Shown: positions 49,635-58,788 of the stretch, one piece after another
How positions within the stretch are numbered: the stretch's first letter is position 1
Layout: each line of letters starts with the position of its first letter
Assembly: GCA_905221605.1 (NCBI GenBank)
Contig: CAJNDS010002270.1
Location: 62,001-126,000 of the forward strand
Length of the DNA stretch: 64,000 nucleotides
Source of the DNA: Symbiodinium natans
Lineage: Eukaryota; Sar; Dinophyceae; Suessiales; Symbiodiniaceae
Reading direction: 5' to 3'
Notes under the pieces: generated by a model
What the model was told of the DNA's origin: nothing
Database searches by the model: none
The model's input: the letters and a program-made list of their open reading frames with translations, nothing else
Program-made: the position numbers and the translations under genes

Positions 49635-49870
49635 CTTCCCGTGCGTTTCCGCTGCAAACTCAGCCACTCCTGGCTTCGAAGCCAGTCAGTTCTCCCGAGA
49701 TGTTTGCTTCCGCTCGCTGTTGACCCAAAGGATCCATGTACCTATATAGTATATACTTGGGCCTTAAAGGGGTTCCTATATAGTAGCTCTTAGGGCCCAA
49801 GTATATACTATATAGGTACATGGATCCTTTGGATGAGTCATGGACTGGTATATTGCGTGGCTGCCGAGGC
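49635..49870 (+). CDS. Two putative exons joined across a family B intron
   Basis: Exon 49635-49730 (acceptor TATCTTTTCAG) reads ANSATPGFEASQFSRDVCFR. Exon 49816-49870 reads MDPLDESWTGILRGC and ends GGC|GTGAGC. Removing 49731-49815 (AAAG|GATC...TATAG|G) keeps phase 2. Product unknown. Confidence 0.55.
49725..49836. mobile_element. Palindromic element, family B (intron 49731-49815)
   Basis: Near-perfect inverted repeat: CCCAAAGGATCCATGTACCT left, AGGTACATGGATCCTTTGG right, with TATATAGTATATACTTGGGC and its inverse inside. Confidence 0.8.
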
Positions 49871-50349
49871 GTGAGCTGTGCGTCATCATGTGACTGGCTG
49901 ACAGTCTGATTCGACTGAAACCCCAAACTCCGCACCCAAGTCTGACTTGTAATTTTCGGATTCCGACCAAGCCCATATCTTAAATGGTCAACACACCTTC
50001 GGGGAGTCTAGGTTTAGGTCTTTGGGGTTTAGGGTTTTAGGGTTTTAGGGTTTTAGGCTTTTAGGCTTTTAGGCCTTTAGGGTTTTCTGAGCTTCAGGGG
50101 TTCAGGGGCTAGGGGGTTTAGGGTTTCCAGGCTTTGGGGTGGATCAACTCCCAGCATCCTGGCCACAAGATGTGACTACTCGGCGTTTGTTTCTTGGTGG
50201 TGTGGAGGGCTTAGGTTGTAGGGTTTCGGGTTTAGGGTTAATCCCGCCTAAAGCCCTAAACCCTAAACCCTATAGAAACCCGAACCCCTCAAGCCCTAAA
50301 CCCCCAAACTTAACGCCACAAGTTGGACTTTCCGCAATGTTTCTCTGAG

Positions 50350-50412
50350 GTACGCCACCGTCACCGTCAAGATCTACCGCTCTCAGGTCTATGTCGTCTA
50401 CAGGCCAGGATG
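50350..50412 (+). CDS. Putative exon, beta-rich
   Basis: Acceptor TTTCTCTGAG; donor GATG|GTATCT. Reads YATVTVKIYRSQVYVVYRPG, strongly beta-strand like. TTTAGGG and TTCAGGG arrays follow (50425-50620). Confidence 0.6.
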
Positions 50413-50619
50413 GTATCTGGGCTGTAGGGTTTATATAGGGTACATAGGTTTCAGGGTTTAGGGTTCTTAGGGTATTTAGGGTACATAGTGTTTAGGGTTC
50501 TTAGGGTATTTAGTGTACATAATGTTTAGGGTTTAGGGTTCACAGAGTGGGTGGGAGCTCAAGGTTCAGGGTTCAGGGTTCAGGGTTCAGGGTTCAGGGT
50601 TTAGGGTTTAGGGTTTAGG

Positions 50620-50662
50620 GTCTAAACCCTAAACCCTAAACCCTAAACCCTAAACCCCAAAC
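50620..50662. repeat. Head-to-tail junction TTTAGGG/CCCTAAA
   Basis: TTTAGGG units (to 50620) meet CCCTAAA units (50623-50662) almost directly, forming a perfect telomere-type inverted repeat. Confidence 0.9.
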
Positions 50663-50754
50663 CCGGGGTAAGGAGTGTTTGAGGGTACACAGGCCAGAGG
50701 GCTTAGAGCCTTTGGTCTGGATTTAAAACGGGTTGAAAGAATATAGAGATGCAG

Positions 50755-50925
50755 GAAGTGATTTTGGACTTGGGGACGCCTTTCAAGAAGTTCTTACCCA
50801 AAGGATCCATGTACCTATATAGTATATACTTGGGCCTTACAGGGGTTCCTATATAGTAGCTTTAGGGCCCAAGTATATACTATATAGGTACATGGATCCT
50901 TTGGGTTAGGAGATTGAGAGGTCAG
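50755..50925 (+). CDS. Two putative exons joined across a family B intron
   Basis: Exon 50755-50803 reads EVILDLGTPFKKFLPK after AGATGCAG. Exon 50888-50925 reads TWILWVRRLRGQ and ends at CAG|GTAAGG, a near-perfect donor. Intron 50804-50887, phase 1. Product unknown. Confidence 0.55.
50796..50906. mobile_element. Palindromic element, family B (intron 50804-50887)
   Basis: Nearly identical to the copy at 49725: same arms, same core TATATACTTGGGCC. High similarity implies recent spread. Confidence 0.8.
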
Positions 50926-51102
50926 GTAAGGATGTCGGACAGTGGGGCTATGAGAGTTATTGGGGCTATTTGGGCTGTTAGAGCTTTATTTCCCAGGGTT
51001 CTTCGAGCCCAAGACCCTATACGCCTTAGAGCTTCCAGTATCCTGACCCCAAAAACCCTAAAGCTTCCAGCTCAGAAGGGCTTAACAAACCCCTTACGGT
51101 AG

Positions 51103-51121
51103 CCCCCCCCCCCCCCCCCCC
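51103..51121. repeat. Poly-C run before an acceptor
   Basis: Nineteen C, 24 bases upstream of CCCAACAG at 51145. Confidence 0.9.
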
Positions 51122-51145
51122 AAGCCCCTTACGTTATCCCAACAG

Positions 51146-51196
51146 GCGGCCCTAGGCCCAGTTTCGCCGGACCCTCCGCCCGCACCTTTTCTGGCT
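51146..51196 (+). CDS. Putative exon, Pro-rich, to stop
   Basis: Acceptor TATCCCAACAG. Reads AALGPVSPDPPPAPFLA to TAG. Could be terminal or read into a later donor. Confidence 0.45.
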
Positions 51197-51324
51197 TAGG
51201 ACTTTTTAGGTTTGAAGCTGAACCCTCGGGTGTTAGCTTTGCGTGCGCCCAATGACGTAGCCGAGGGAGCTTGAAGGGGTTCGGCCCAGGCCCTGTGAAC
51301 CCTGAACCCTAAATCGTTTGGCAG

Positions 51325-51560
51325 TGGGTTTGTGCACAGCACCAGACTGGCAAGCGCTTGCATTCATCGAAGGTGTTCTCGGAACTTAGCGGTTCATGGT
51401 ACTTATTAACTAATTGTAACTGTACTTCTAAGGGTACCCAGAACCATGTGAAGGCACTTGAGGGGCTTGCAAGTGGGTTATAAGTACAGTTGTCGTTGGT
51501 TATTAAGTACCCATGAGCCTCCAAGTGCAGAGACAGAGGCACATGCACGTGATGAAGCCG
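51325..51560 (+). CDS. Two putative exons joined across a family A intron
   Basis: Exon 51325-51391 reads CAQHQTGKRLHSSKVFSEL. Exon 51526-51560 reads QRQRHMHVMKP and ends CCG|GTGAGT. Intron 51392-51525 is GT-AG, phase 1, at the same arm positions as 27747-27891. Confidence 0.55.
51383..51530. mobile_element. Palindromic element, family A (intron 51392-51525)
   Basis: CTTAGCGGTTCATGGTACTT left and AAGTACCCATGAGCCTCCAA right. Left arm has diverged next to the donor but keeps G|GTTCATGG. Confidence 0.7.
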
Positions 51561-51579
51561 GTGAGTTGCATGGCGGTGG

Positions 51580-51640
51580 CTTAGGGTTTAGGGTTTAGGG
51601 TTTAGGGTTTAGGGTTTAGGGTTTAGGGTTTAGGGATTTG
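51580..51640. repeat. TTTAGGG array
   Basis: Seven units downstream of the family A gene pieces. Confidence 0.9.
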
Positions 51641-51804
51641 GGGTCTAGGGTTTCTCCCAAGGCACGGCTGCCTTGCAAGCCCCAGACCCCAAACTCCGCA
51701 CCGTAACTTCGTAAGCAGACCTCACAACCCTAAACCCTAAACCCTAAACCCTAAACCCTAAACCCTAAACCCTAAACCCGCAACCCCTTGCTCAACCGAC
51801 CCGG

Positions 51805-51975
51805 ATGGCTGAGTTGGGGCTTAGGGCTCAGGCCCCGAGACCCCCGAGAAACCTTGATTCCCTAATCACCCTGATCGCCACCCCCGACCCAGTCTCCCTC
51901 AAGGGCCGTAGAGCAACAGGACGGCCTCACGGATGGTCACCAAGGGAGATATCTTGGCCTCAGCCTCAGTCTGGC
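51805..51975 (+). CDS. Putative exon, basic Pro-rich
   Basis: Open for 57 codons: ELGLRAQAPRPPRNLDSLIT and SLKGRRATGRPHGWSP. Start ATG follows a CCCTAAA array; boundaries approximate. Confidence 0.45.
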
Positions 51976-52290
51976 TTGGGGTTTAGGGGTTTGCTGTTCG
52001 AGCACCCCTAAACCCTAAACCCAAAACCCTAAACCCTACACCCTAAACCTTAAACCCTGAACCCCTGAACCCTAACCTAGGCCCTAAACCACACCACCCG
52101 CTTCACTCAAGCCTCATTTTGGGCTTTGGCGTGGGTAGCGGTGGGGGTAGCTCGGGCTCCAGGCAATCAGCCCTTCGGGTTGTGGGGTCCAAGGCTCCCA
52201 TGCAAAGAGTTTAAAGGACAACTCAAACTCAGATGAAGCTTTGATGTTTATGGTGTAAGGGTTGACGATTTAGGGCTTAGGGGCTTAAGA

Positions 52291-52440
52291 GTGCTTACAC
52301 AGGCTTTAGCTACAAGCACTTCCTGTTATGTTGATGCGCAGCGACTCACATCCCTGAATCCGCTGATATGGCATGGCACTCTGGCTTCACGAAATCAGTG
52401 CCTGCGCATTCACGAAGTGGTTAACCTCCTAAACCCGAGC
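52291..52440 (+). CDS. Putative exon, unknown protein
   Basis: Acceptor TTACACAG. Reads ALATSTSCYVDAQRLTSLNP, then TLASRNQCLRIHEVVNLL. Strong coding look. Confidence 0.55.
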
Positions 52441-52584
52441 TCCAGAGCTCTAGGACTAGGGGTTCGGGGATCTAAGCCCCTAGAACGGGTTGGAGGAAAC
52501 CCTAAACCCCCTAAACCCACTCTCAGCCCCTAAAGCGCTAGGTCTCCTCGAACCCCCACCAGAACCTCTACAATATCCTCACAG

Positions 52585-52662
52585 GTGCTGGACGTGCGCG
52601 GGTCTCAGGATCCCGACTACCCCACGCTGGAGGCGCGGACTTGCTCAAAAGCTTCATGCGTT
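52585..52662 (+). CDS. Putative exon, unknown protein
   Basis: Acceptor ATCCTCACAG. Reads VLDVRGSQDPDYPTLEARTC to TAG at 52663. Confidence 0.55.
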
Positions 52663-52669
52663 TAGCAGA

Positions 52670-53003
52670 GTCGAGGTAAAAGAGGTTAGGAGTTCAGGGC
52701 TTAAGGAGGGTTTAGGGTTCTAGGGTTGTAGGGTTATAGTATAGGGTTGTAGGGTTCTAGGGTTATAGGGTTTTAAAATCTAGGTTTGAGGGTTGAGGGT
52801 TCGGGGTTAGGGGCCGAGGGGGATTTTTCTTAGGGCGTATTTAGGGTCTCCTGAGATTCTGCATACTGAGATTCATTGGGGAGAGAGGAAAGATGTGAAC
52901 TCAACCCGAGCCCTGCTCAAAGTGCTTTTAGGCGACAGTTTCGGGTTTAGGGTTTAGGGTTGGCGAGACCCTAAACAACCCGTGCTCCTGGTACTGCATG
53001 CAG
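52670..53003. other. Diverged repeats, unassigned
   Basis: TTCTAGGGTTGTAGGG-type variants (52705-52790) and unique sequence to 53000. No exon called. Confidence 0.55.
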
Positions 53004-53092
53004 GGCCTTTCGGGAACTGAAGCTGGGGGTGGGCCAGCTTAGCCAAGGAAGGGGCCTTCCCGGCATGAACAAACGACAATCGGAGCTTCCGG
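53004..53092 (+). CDS. Putative exon, unknown protein
   Basis: Acceptor TGCATGCAG; donor CCGG|GTACGC. Reads AFRELKLGVGQLSQGRGLPG, then MNKRQSEL. Good coding look. Confidence 0.55.
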
Positions 53093-53373
53093 GTACGCCC
53101 AAACCCTAAACCCTAAACCCTAAGGCTGTTTCGGAGTAAGAAAGGCTCACGTACACCCATGAACCCTACGCTTTCGTGTCAGCTGCCTGGGGAGTCAAGA
53201 GAAAGATGGGCCCTGACATTCTCACTCACCCCAGAAGAGCCGAACAACCCTAAGCCCTAAACCCTAAACCCTAAACCCTAAACCCTAAACCCCAAACCCT
53301 AAACCCTACAGGAAATTGTCGAAAGGAAGCATGCGCCCTAAACCATAAACCCTAGGGCTCCCTTGACCTGCAG

Positions 53374-53460
53374 GGACAAACCTTCCGCGGGACCTTCATC
53401 TGGAGCTGCTTCACGCCGCCCCCGGAGCGTGCGCCACCTCAGCTCAAGCGTTTCCTGCAT
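53374..53460 (+). CDS. Putative exon, 29 codons
   Basis: Acceptor CTTGACCTGCAG; donor CTGCAT|GTATGAG; exactly 87 nt, phase 0. Reads GQTFRGTFIWSCFTPPPERA. One of the cleanest exons. Confidence 0.65.
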
Positions 53461-53534
53461 GTATGAGCCCTACACCCTACATTAGGGTTTGGGGTTTAGG
53501 GTTTAGTGTTTAGGGTTTAGGGGTTAGGGTTAGG

Positions 53535-53645
53535 TAATGTAGATGAACAAGTTGTTGAAAAAAAAACAGAGATTCAACACACCCTACACCCTGAACTATC
53601 AACAGAAATACAAAGGACTCTCAAGCCCATGCCCCATATGGACCC
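53535..53645 (+). CDS. Putative exon, two open frames
   Basis: Both VDEQVVEKKTEIQHTLHPEL and MNKLLKKKQRFNTPYTLNYQ are open over the same bases. Frame undecided. Confidence 0.35.
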
Positions 53646-54021
53646 TAAACCCTAAACCCCAAACCCTCGATCCTAAGCCCTGAACCCTGAGGAACCAAGG
53701 CCCGGTGTTATTCGGTTTTGGGAGCGCCCGGGACGTTGATAGCTTAAAACCCTGAGCCCTACACCCTAAACTCTAAACCCTAAACCCTAAACCCTAAACT
53801 CTAAACCTTAAACCCTAAACCCTAAACCTCCAAAACTTGCTTTTTTTTGTTGGGGTGGGGGAGGGGGGTTCTGGCTTTAAGAGGGCGGGACTGGGAGCGT
53901 CCTAAACGCCGAAACCCAAGCCAGAACCCCTGTTGAGCCCACCTGCAGGACACCCGGCTTTAGGGTTTAGGGTTTAGGGTTTAGGGTTTAGGGTTTATAG
54001 GGTTTAGGGTTTAGGCTTTAC

Positions 54022-54134
54022 TTGGAGGATCGGGGCACTTGGTAAGTAGGGCTTGATGGGGCTTGTAAGGAATTATAAGTCTGGTATAGTTGCCTTACTT
54101 CTAACCCCTCTTACTAAGTCCCCTGAGCCTTTTT
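54022..54134. mobile_element. Palindromic element, family G
   Basis: ACTTGGAGGATCGGGGCACT and TAAGTCCCCTGAGCC; inner GTAAGTAGGGCTTG pairs loosely with its inverse. Follows a TTTAGGG array directly. Confidence 0.5.
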
Positions 54135-54238
54135 AAGCAGGGGGCGTTGCCGTTTAGGGTTGCGGGTTCAAAAGAAGCTTGCGGCCCTAAACTTACCCCC
54201 CAAAATTCCAGAGGAGCATCGAGGGTTGAGGATTTGGG

Positions 54239-54302
54239 GTCGTGGCTGAAACTTCCGAAACCTCCTTAGCGCATTCCCCATCTGTGCCTGAGGCTCCTCT
54301 TA
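54239..54302 (+). CDS. Putative exon, Ser/Pro-rich
   Basis: Reads VAETSETSLAHSPSVPEAPL and runs into a TTTAGGG array (CTTAG|GTTTAGG). Confidence 0.45.
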
Positions 54303-54642
54303 GGTTTAGGGTTTAGGGTTTAGGGTTTAGGGAGAGAGACTGGTAGGTGTTCCAGGGTCTTATATTCTGGGGTTGGGAGGTCCCCAGAGCCTTACCGTAA
54401 GATGTATCGTGAAGTTTAAAGTGTAATGTCTTAGTTACGTTTTAGAGCTAGCCTGAGCAGTTTTTGTACTCGTATTTTGTATAAGTCTTAGTTTTGGTAG
54501 TAGTCTTCATCATACAGCATTCAGAATTGCACCGTAGTACATGGAGCCTGCAGTCATTGTGGGTTTAGGGTTTAGGCTTTAGGCTTTAGACTTTAGGGTT
54601 TAGGGCTCAGGGTTCCAAGCCTCAGAATCCTCCTACGCTGAG

Positions 54643-54737
54643 GCGGCGCCTGCTTCGGGGGCTCTGCCACGGGCATTCTCGAAGACTTGATCACCTGCCG
54701 GCAGGAGCCCATCAAGTCGAAGAATGAACTGAAATAA
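54643..54737 (+). CDS. Probable terminal exon
   Basis: Acceptor TACGCTGAG. Reads GACFGGSATGILEDLITCRQ and ends KSKNELK with TAA at 54735-54737. AAATAAAG follows. A second frame (ESSYAEAAPASGALP) is open over part. Likely the end of a gene. Confidence 0.5.
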
Positions 54738-55134
54738 AGTTTCAGGCACCTAAACTCTGGGGACCATACCGGAACGCCTTGAGTTAGGTAGAAGGTGGGT
54801 GCTCGGTGTATAAAGACCCCAACAAAACGGGCACGAAGCGCTAAACCCTGGTACTGAGAAGTCCCTAAGGGGGGACTTCCGCCCACGAAAGAACACCCAA
54901 AGTAGTGGAGAGCACTCAAGGCTGTCAAGCCTTATGAGAGCTAATCTATGTGCTGTATATGGGCTTGTTCACTTTTGGGGTTGCTTTGGGGGACCGGCTG
55001 ACTAAGACCCTATCCTGCGGGGAATTGCCCTAACCCTCACACCCAGACCGCCCTAAACCCCAAACCGTCGGGCTTTCGGGGAGAGGTGAGGATTTCGGTG
55101 GGTTAGGGCTCCGGAATGGTGAGCTGCCGTGCAG
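54738..55134. other. Possible 3' UTR or intergenic sequence
   Basis: Unique sequence with a short hairpin at 54869-54892 (AAGTCCCTAAGGGGGGACTT). No array and no exon called until 55135. Confidence 0.4.
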
Positions 55135-55188
55135 GACATCGGCACGCAAATGCAGGACGGAGGGGCGGAGAGCTCGGCTGGGAGATTG
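55135..55188 (+). CDS. Putative 54-nt exon
   Basis: Acceptor TGCCGTGCAG; donor TTG|GTTCAAG. Reads DIGTQMQDGGAESSAGRL, 18 codons, phase 0. Confidence 0.5.
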
Positions 55189-55437
55189 GTTCAAGCTGCG
55201 GTTTTTTGGGTTTAGGGTTCAGGGTTCAGGGTTCAGGGGTTAGGGGCTAGGCGTTAGGGGTTAGGGCTCGCAGCCCGAGACCTAAACCCTAAACCATGGA
55301 CCCTTAGGTATAGGTCTTCAAGGCCCAGCCTTGCGCCCTAACCCTTGAAACCCTGAAGCCCGAAGGCCCAAGAAACGAGAGCCAAAGATGCCTGAAGCCC
55401 CTTTAAAACCCCCAAAATCCTACACTCAAAACTGCAG

Positions 55438-55556
55438 AACCCTAAACCCTAAACCCTAAACCCTAAACCCTAAACCCTAAACCCTAAACCCTAAACCCTA
55501 AACCCTAAACCCTAAACCCTAAACCCCTAAACCCTAAACCCTAAACCCTAAACCCC
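55438..55556. repeat. CCCTAAA array
   Basis: About 17 units with one 8-mer. Confidence 0.95.
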
Positions 55557-55568
55557 ATATTCCTACAG

Positions 55569-55670
55569 CCCTGCAAAGCCTTCTTCAGCCTGAGGTGACC
55601 TTCTTTGCACCACTCTTCGACGACCTCATCTTCTGTAGCTGGGCCCAACTCTGCGAGGATTTTGGGGGGT
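55569..55670 (+). CDS. Putative exon, unknown protein
   Basis: Acceptor TTCCTACAG. Reads QSLLQPEVTFFAPLFDDLIF, then CSWAQLCEDFG; stays open to about 55790. Strong coding look; end unknown. Confidence 0.55.
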
Positions 55671-56177
55671 TTACTTGCATTTGCTTAAGAACCCCCAAAG
55701 AATTGACAAGGAACATCCCTATATTGCCCTTTATTAGGAGGATTGTTTTTGTTCATAGGATTCTGGGCTCAGGGTGTATACACCCAAACCTTTAGGTTTT
55801 GGGTAACTCGAAATCCAAAGCCCTACTTGAAGGCTCTGGGGGGGCGAGAGAGAGGCGGGGCGGGGCAAAAAGTAAACTTGTGTGTACCCCAAACCGGAGA
55901 GCCATCCCACAAACCCTGCTTAAGCTGGCTACTTATTTTATGTCCCATCCCTAATGGTTCCCGTGGAGGGTTTAGGGTTTCGGGTTTAGGGTTTAGGGTT
56001 TAGGGTTTAGCCGGGTGGTGCTTCTGCTTCGATCCCCCACTTTGAAGATCCCACGAACCCCCCGAAACCCAGGAAAGAAAAGTAGCACTGATGACAGCAC
56101 CATGCAGGGTTCAGGGTTTAGGGTTTAGGGTTTAGGGTTTAGGTCTAGGGTTTAGGGTTTAGGGTTGAGGAACTAAG

Positions 56178-56520
56178 CCCTACGACCTTATATACCGTCC
56201 AAACCCAAGTGGATGTTCTGAATTTGGGTGCCCCGGTGCACTTGAACAACTCGATCTTTGACTTTGTCTTCGCCTTCTACAACGAGGATGAGAACACCTT
56301 GCCTGTGAACATCAAGGACTTCTTGAAGACCAACCGTGAGGTCGTTGATTAGGGCTTAGGGTTTAGGGTTTAGGGCTTAGGGTTTAGGGTTTAGGCTTTT
56401 TGTGCTCTCCAGTCAGAACCTCCCGGTCGTTCAGTTTGCCTTGAAGCATACAGACACCGAGAAGTTGAAGACCATTGTGAAGGTCTTGGACGTTCGCGCC
56501 AAGGGGCACCCTAAGCCTTA
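56178..56520 (+). CDS. Two putative exons around a 76-nt telomere-repeat intron
   Basis: Exon 56178-56340 reads QVDVLNLGAPVHLNNSIFDF and VFAFYNEDENTLPVNIKDF, ending CGTGAG|GTCGTT. Exon 56417-56520 reads NLPVVQFALKHTDTEKLKTI and VKVLDVRAKG. The intron 56341-56416 is made of TTTAGGG/CTTAGGG units plus a pyrimidine-rich CTTTTTGTGCTCTCCAGTCAG end. Phase 0. An alternative acceptor four bases upstream gives another open frame. The most convincing coding in the right half; family unknown. Confidence 0.65.
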
Positions 56521-56655
56521 AACCCCAAACCCCAAAACCCCAAAACCCCAAACCCCAAACCCCAAACCCTAAACCCTAAACCCTAAACCCTAAACCCTAA
56601 ACCCTAAACCCTAAACCCTAAACCCTAAACCCTAAACCCTAAACCCTAAACCCAC
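56520..56655. repeat. CCCCAAA then CCCTAAA array
   Basis: Four to five CCCCAAA-type units, then about 12 CCCTAAA. Confidence 0.9.
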
Positions 56656-56779
56656 ACCCCGAACCCCAAACCCCAAGTGTAAGGGGCCGTATCATGACAC
56701 GGGCCCTGAGGGGGACCCTTCGGCGAAGAGCTGACCATCTATGGGCGATCACATCGCCCCTTTATTAAGCTCTAAGCTC

Positions 56780-56990
56780 AAGTCTTGAGGGGTTTAGAGT
56801 TTAGGGTTTAGGGGTTCAGGGGTGTAGGGGTTTAAGGGTTTAGGGTTATTTGCGGGTGCAGGGTTGAGGGGTTTAGGACTAGGGTTTAGGGTGTAGGGTT
56901 TAGGGTTTAGGGTTTAGGGTTTAGGGTCTAGGGTCTAGGGTCTAGGGTCTAGGGTCTAGGGTCTAGGGTCTAGGGTCTAGGGTCGGTCGT
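56780..56990. repeat. TTTAGGG array with TCTAGGG block
   Basis: Diverged units, then four TTTAGGG and nine TCTAGGG in a row (56924-56985). Confidence 0.95.
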
Positions 56991-57249
56991 TTTTGTACTT
57001 TCTTTATGGGCCCAAAAGCTCAATTCTAGTCGTTTGTTGGCTTGGGGTTTTAGGGCTTAGGGTTGGGGTTTAGGGTTCAAACCCTGAACCCCCAAACCTG
57101 AACCCTTAAGCCGTCAACGCACAACCCACAACCCTGAAACCTTAAACCCTACTACCTCAACTCCTAAACTTAGAAACCCTAAGCCACTTAAACCCTGAAC
57201 CTTTGTGAACCCTCAACCGCAACCTAAGCCACCAACCCGTCTACTGTAT

Positions 57250-57347
57250 CGTTCTAAGGAAACTTACCTGGTCCCTGAATTCGGTCCTGTACCTTCTTAA
57301 AGGCTCCCGATTAAGGGCCCCATATGAAGGGACCATGAAACTACCCT
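57250..57347. mobile_element. Palindromic element, family E
   Basis: ACTTACCTGGTCCCTGAATT left, AAGGGACCATGAAACTACCC right; matches the termini at 46722-46878. Confidence 0.55.
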
Positions 57348-57457
57348 CAAGGGTCCATATATTTGGGCCCCGTAGAGGTGCTTTAGGGCGCAAGTACACC
57401 CTAAACCCTAAACCCTAAACCCTAAACCCTAAACCCTAAACCCTAAACCCTAAACAG

Positions 57458-57555
57458 CGTCACATCGAAGGCCGGTACACTCGCGGCGTGATCATGTTCC
57501 AGACGCAGAACTTCAGCTCAGGCATCCCTCTATTGGCCCTCTTGAGGAAGAATAT
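57458..57555 (+). CDS. Putative exon, unknown protein
   Basis: After TAAACAG reads RHIEGRYTRGVIMFQTQNFS, then GIPLLALLRKNM; donor AATAT|GTATTTAGGG. Part of it (57506-57524) is repeated at 57623-57641. Confidence 0.6.
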
Positions 57556-57559
57556 GTAT

Positions 57560-57605
57560 TTAGGGTTTAGGGTTTAGGGTTTAGGGTTTAGGGTTTAGGG
57601 TTTGG
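57560..57605. repeat. TTTAGGG array
   Basis: Six units lying between the two copies of the 19-bp exon duplication. Confidence 0.9.
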
Positions 57606-57631
57606 GGGGGTCTTAAGCACGTCAGAACTTC

Positions 57632-57685
57632 AGCTCAGGCAGCTCCGCAGTGAAGCTCTTTTCTTTCTTCAGCACATCGTAGTTT
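57632..57685 (+). CDS. Putative exon after the duplicated segment
   Basis: Reads LRSEALFFLQHIVVL following GGCAG. Alternatively CTTTTCTTTCTTCAG inside it is an acceptor. Confidence 0.35.
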
Positions 57686-57849
57686 TGGGGCTTTGGGTTT
57701 TGCATTTAGGGGGGTTAGGGGTTTCGGGGCTTGGGCTGGGGGTTTGGGAGATTCGGGGTTTGGCGCAAACCTCTAAACCCTAAACCCTAAACCCTAAACC
57801 CTAAAGCGCTGAGGGTTTAGGAGCTTCGGGGTTTAGGGCAAACTTTAAA

Positions 57850-57912
57850 CTTTCGGGCTACATTGAAACCCAGCTCACGGGGGCTGAGGGCTGCTGGAGG
57901 AGGGCCAAACCT
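57850..57912 (+). CDS. Putative exon, unknown protein
   Basis: Reads GYIETQLTGAEGCWRRAKP before a TTTAGGG array. No obvious acceptor. Confidence 0.4.
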
Positions 57913-58057
57913 AGGGTTTAGGGTTTAGGGTTTCGGGCTTAGGGTTTAGGGCTTAGGGCTTAGGGTTTAGGGTTTAGGGTTTAGGGTTTAGGGTTTAGGG
58001 TTTAGGGTTTAGGGTTAGCCCCAAAACCTGAACATTGACCTTTTGGGTGGATTTTAG

Positions 58058-58104
58058 AGGGCGTTGACCGGGGCCAAATTTGTTGAGGTGTACGGAATCC
58101 CACC
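58058..58104 (+). CDS. Putative 47-nt exon
   Basis: Acceptor GTGGATTTTAG; donor CCCACC|GTAAGG. Reads RALTGAKFVEVYGIP. Both sites are good. Confidence 0.6.
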
Positions 58105-58149
58105 GTAAGGCTTCAGGTTCAAGGTTTAAGGGTTACGGCTGTAGGGTTT

Positions 58150-58295
58150 AGGGTTAGGGTTTAGGGTTTAGGGTTTAGGGTTTAGGGTTTAGGGTTTAGG
58201 GTTTAGGGTTTAGGGTTTAGGGTTTAGGGTTTAGGGTTTAGGGTTTAGGGTTTAGGGTTTAGGGTTTAGGGTTTAGGGTTTAGGGTTTAGGGTAT
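58150..58295. repeat. Long TTTAGGG array
   Basis: About 21 near-perfect units. Confidence 0.97.
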
Positions 58296-58361
58296 ACACC
58301 CTGAAAGCCCTAACGGCCCCATAAACACTCTGTAAGCCTGGTGCTCTTGCCCCCCGGCCAG

Positions 58362-58403
58362 GCGAGTACAAATTCTCAGTGATCGTCTGGCCCCTGGAGT
58401 CCG
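58362..58403 (+). CDS. Putative 42-nt exon
   Basis: Acceptor TGCCCCCCGGCCAG; donor TCCG|GTCTAG. Reads EYKFSVIVWPLES. Confidence 0.55.
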
Positions 58404-58535
58404 GTCTAGGGTTTTTTAGGGTTCGATAATCCTAAACCCAACCCCTCCCCCAGACTTTTTGCTTCAGGCTTTTGGGCTTGTGGGGTGCGCGAGTGATTCG
58501 GCTGTTGCAGCTTGAATTCTTCTCATTTCCTGAAG

Positions 58536-58576
58536 GCCCCTGACCCCGGGACCCTTCGTCCTACTTGGAGGATCAG
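58536..58576 (+). CDS. Putative exon, small
   Basis: Acceptor TTCTCATTTCCTGAAG; donor GATCAG|GTTAAA. Reads PDPGTLRPTWRI. The donor side coincides with a family G terminus (CTTGGAGGATCAG). An exon just upstream (58468-58530, LLGLWGARVIRLLQLEFF) is also possible. Confidence 0.4.
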
Positions 58577-58724
58577 GTTAAACACAGAGTTCGAACAACA
58601 CAAACAGGATCGCCAAGCCCTATAATTCTGCTCCATAACCCTACTTAATTTAAGTCATTCACCAAGCATGCCACCCTCTTCTTCCCTAAGTGGCCCTGAA
58701 ACCTGTCGTTTTGCACCCCGGCAG

Positions 58725-58788
58725 GGTGTCCTACAAGGGGCCTAGCTTTAGTCTCATAATGAGAATGATCGCGCTGAAACCCTGAACC
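58725..58788 (+). CDS. Putative exon to stop
   Basis: Acceptor TTGCACCCCGGCAG. Reads VSYKGPSFSLIMRMIALKP to TGA. Confidence 0.5.

Noticed and set aside
54593-54928. 111-codon minus-strand reading
   Set aside because: It overlaps the + strand terminal exon, has repeat-derived ends and no splice context; probably a shadow.
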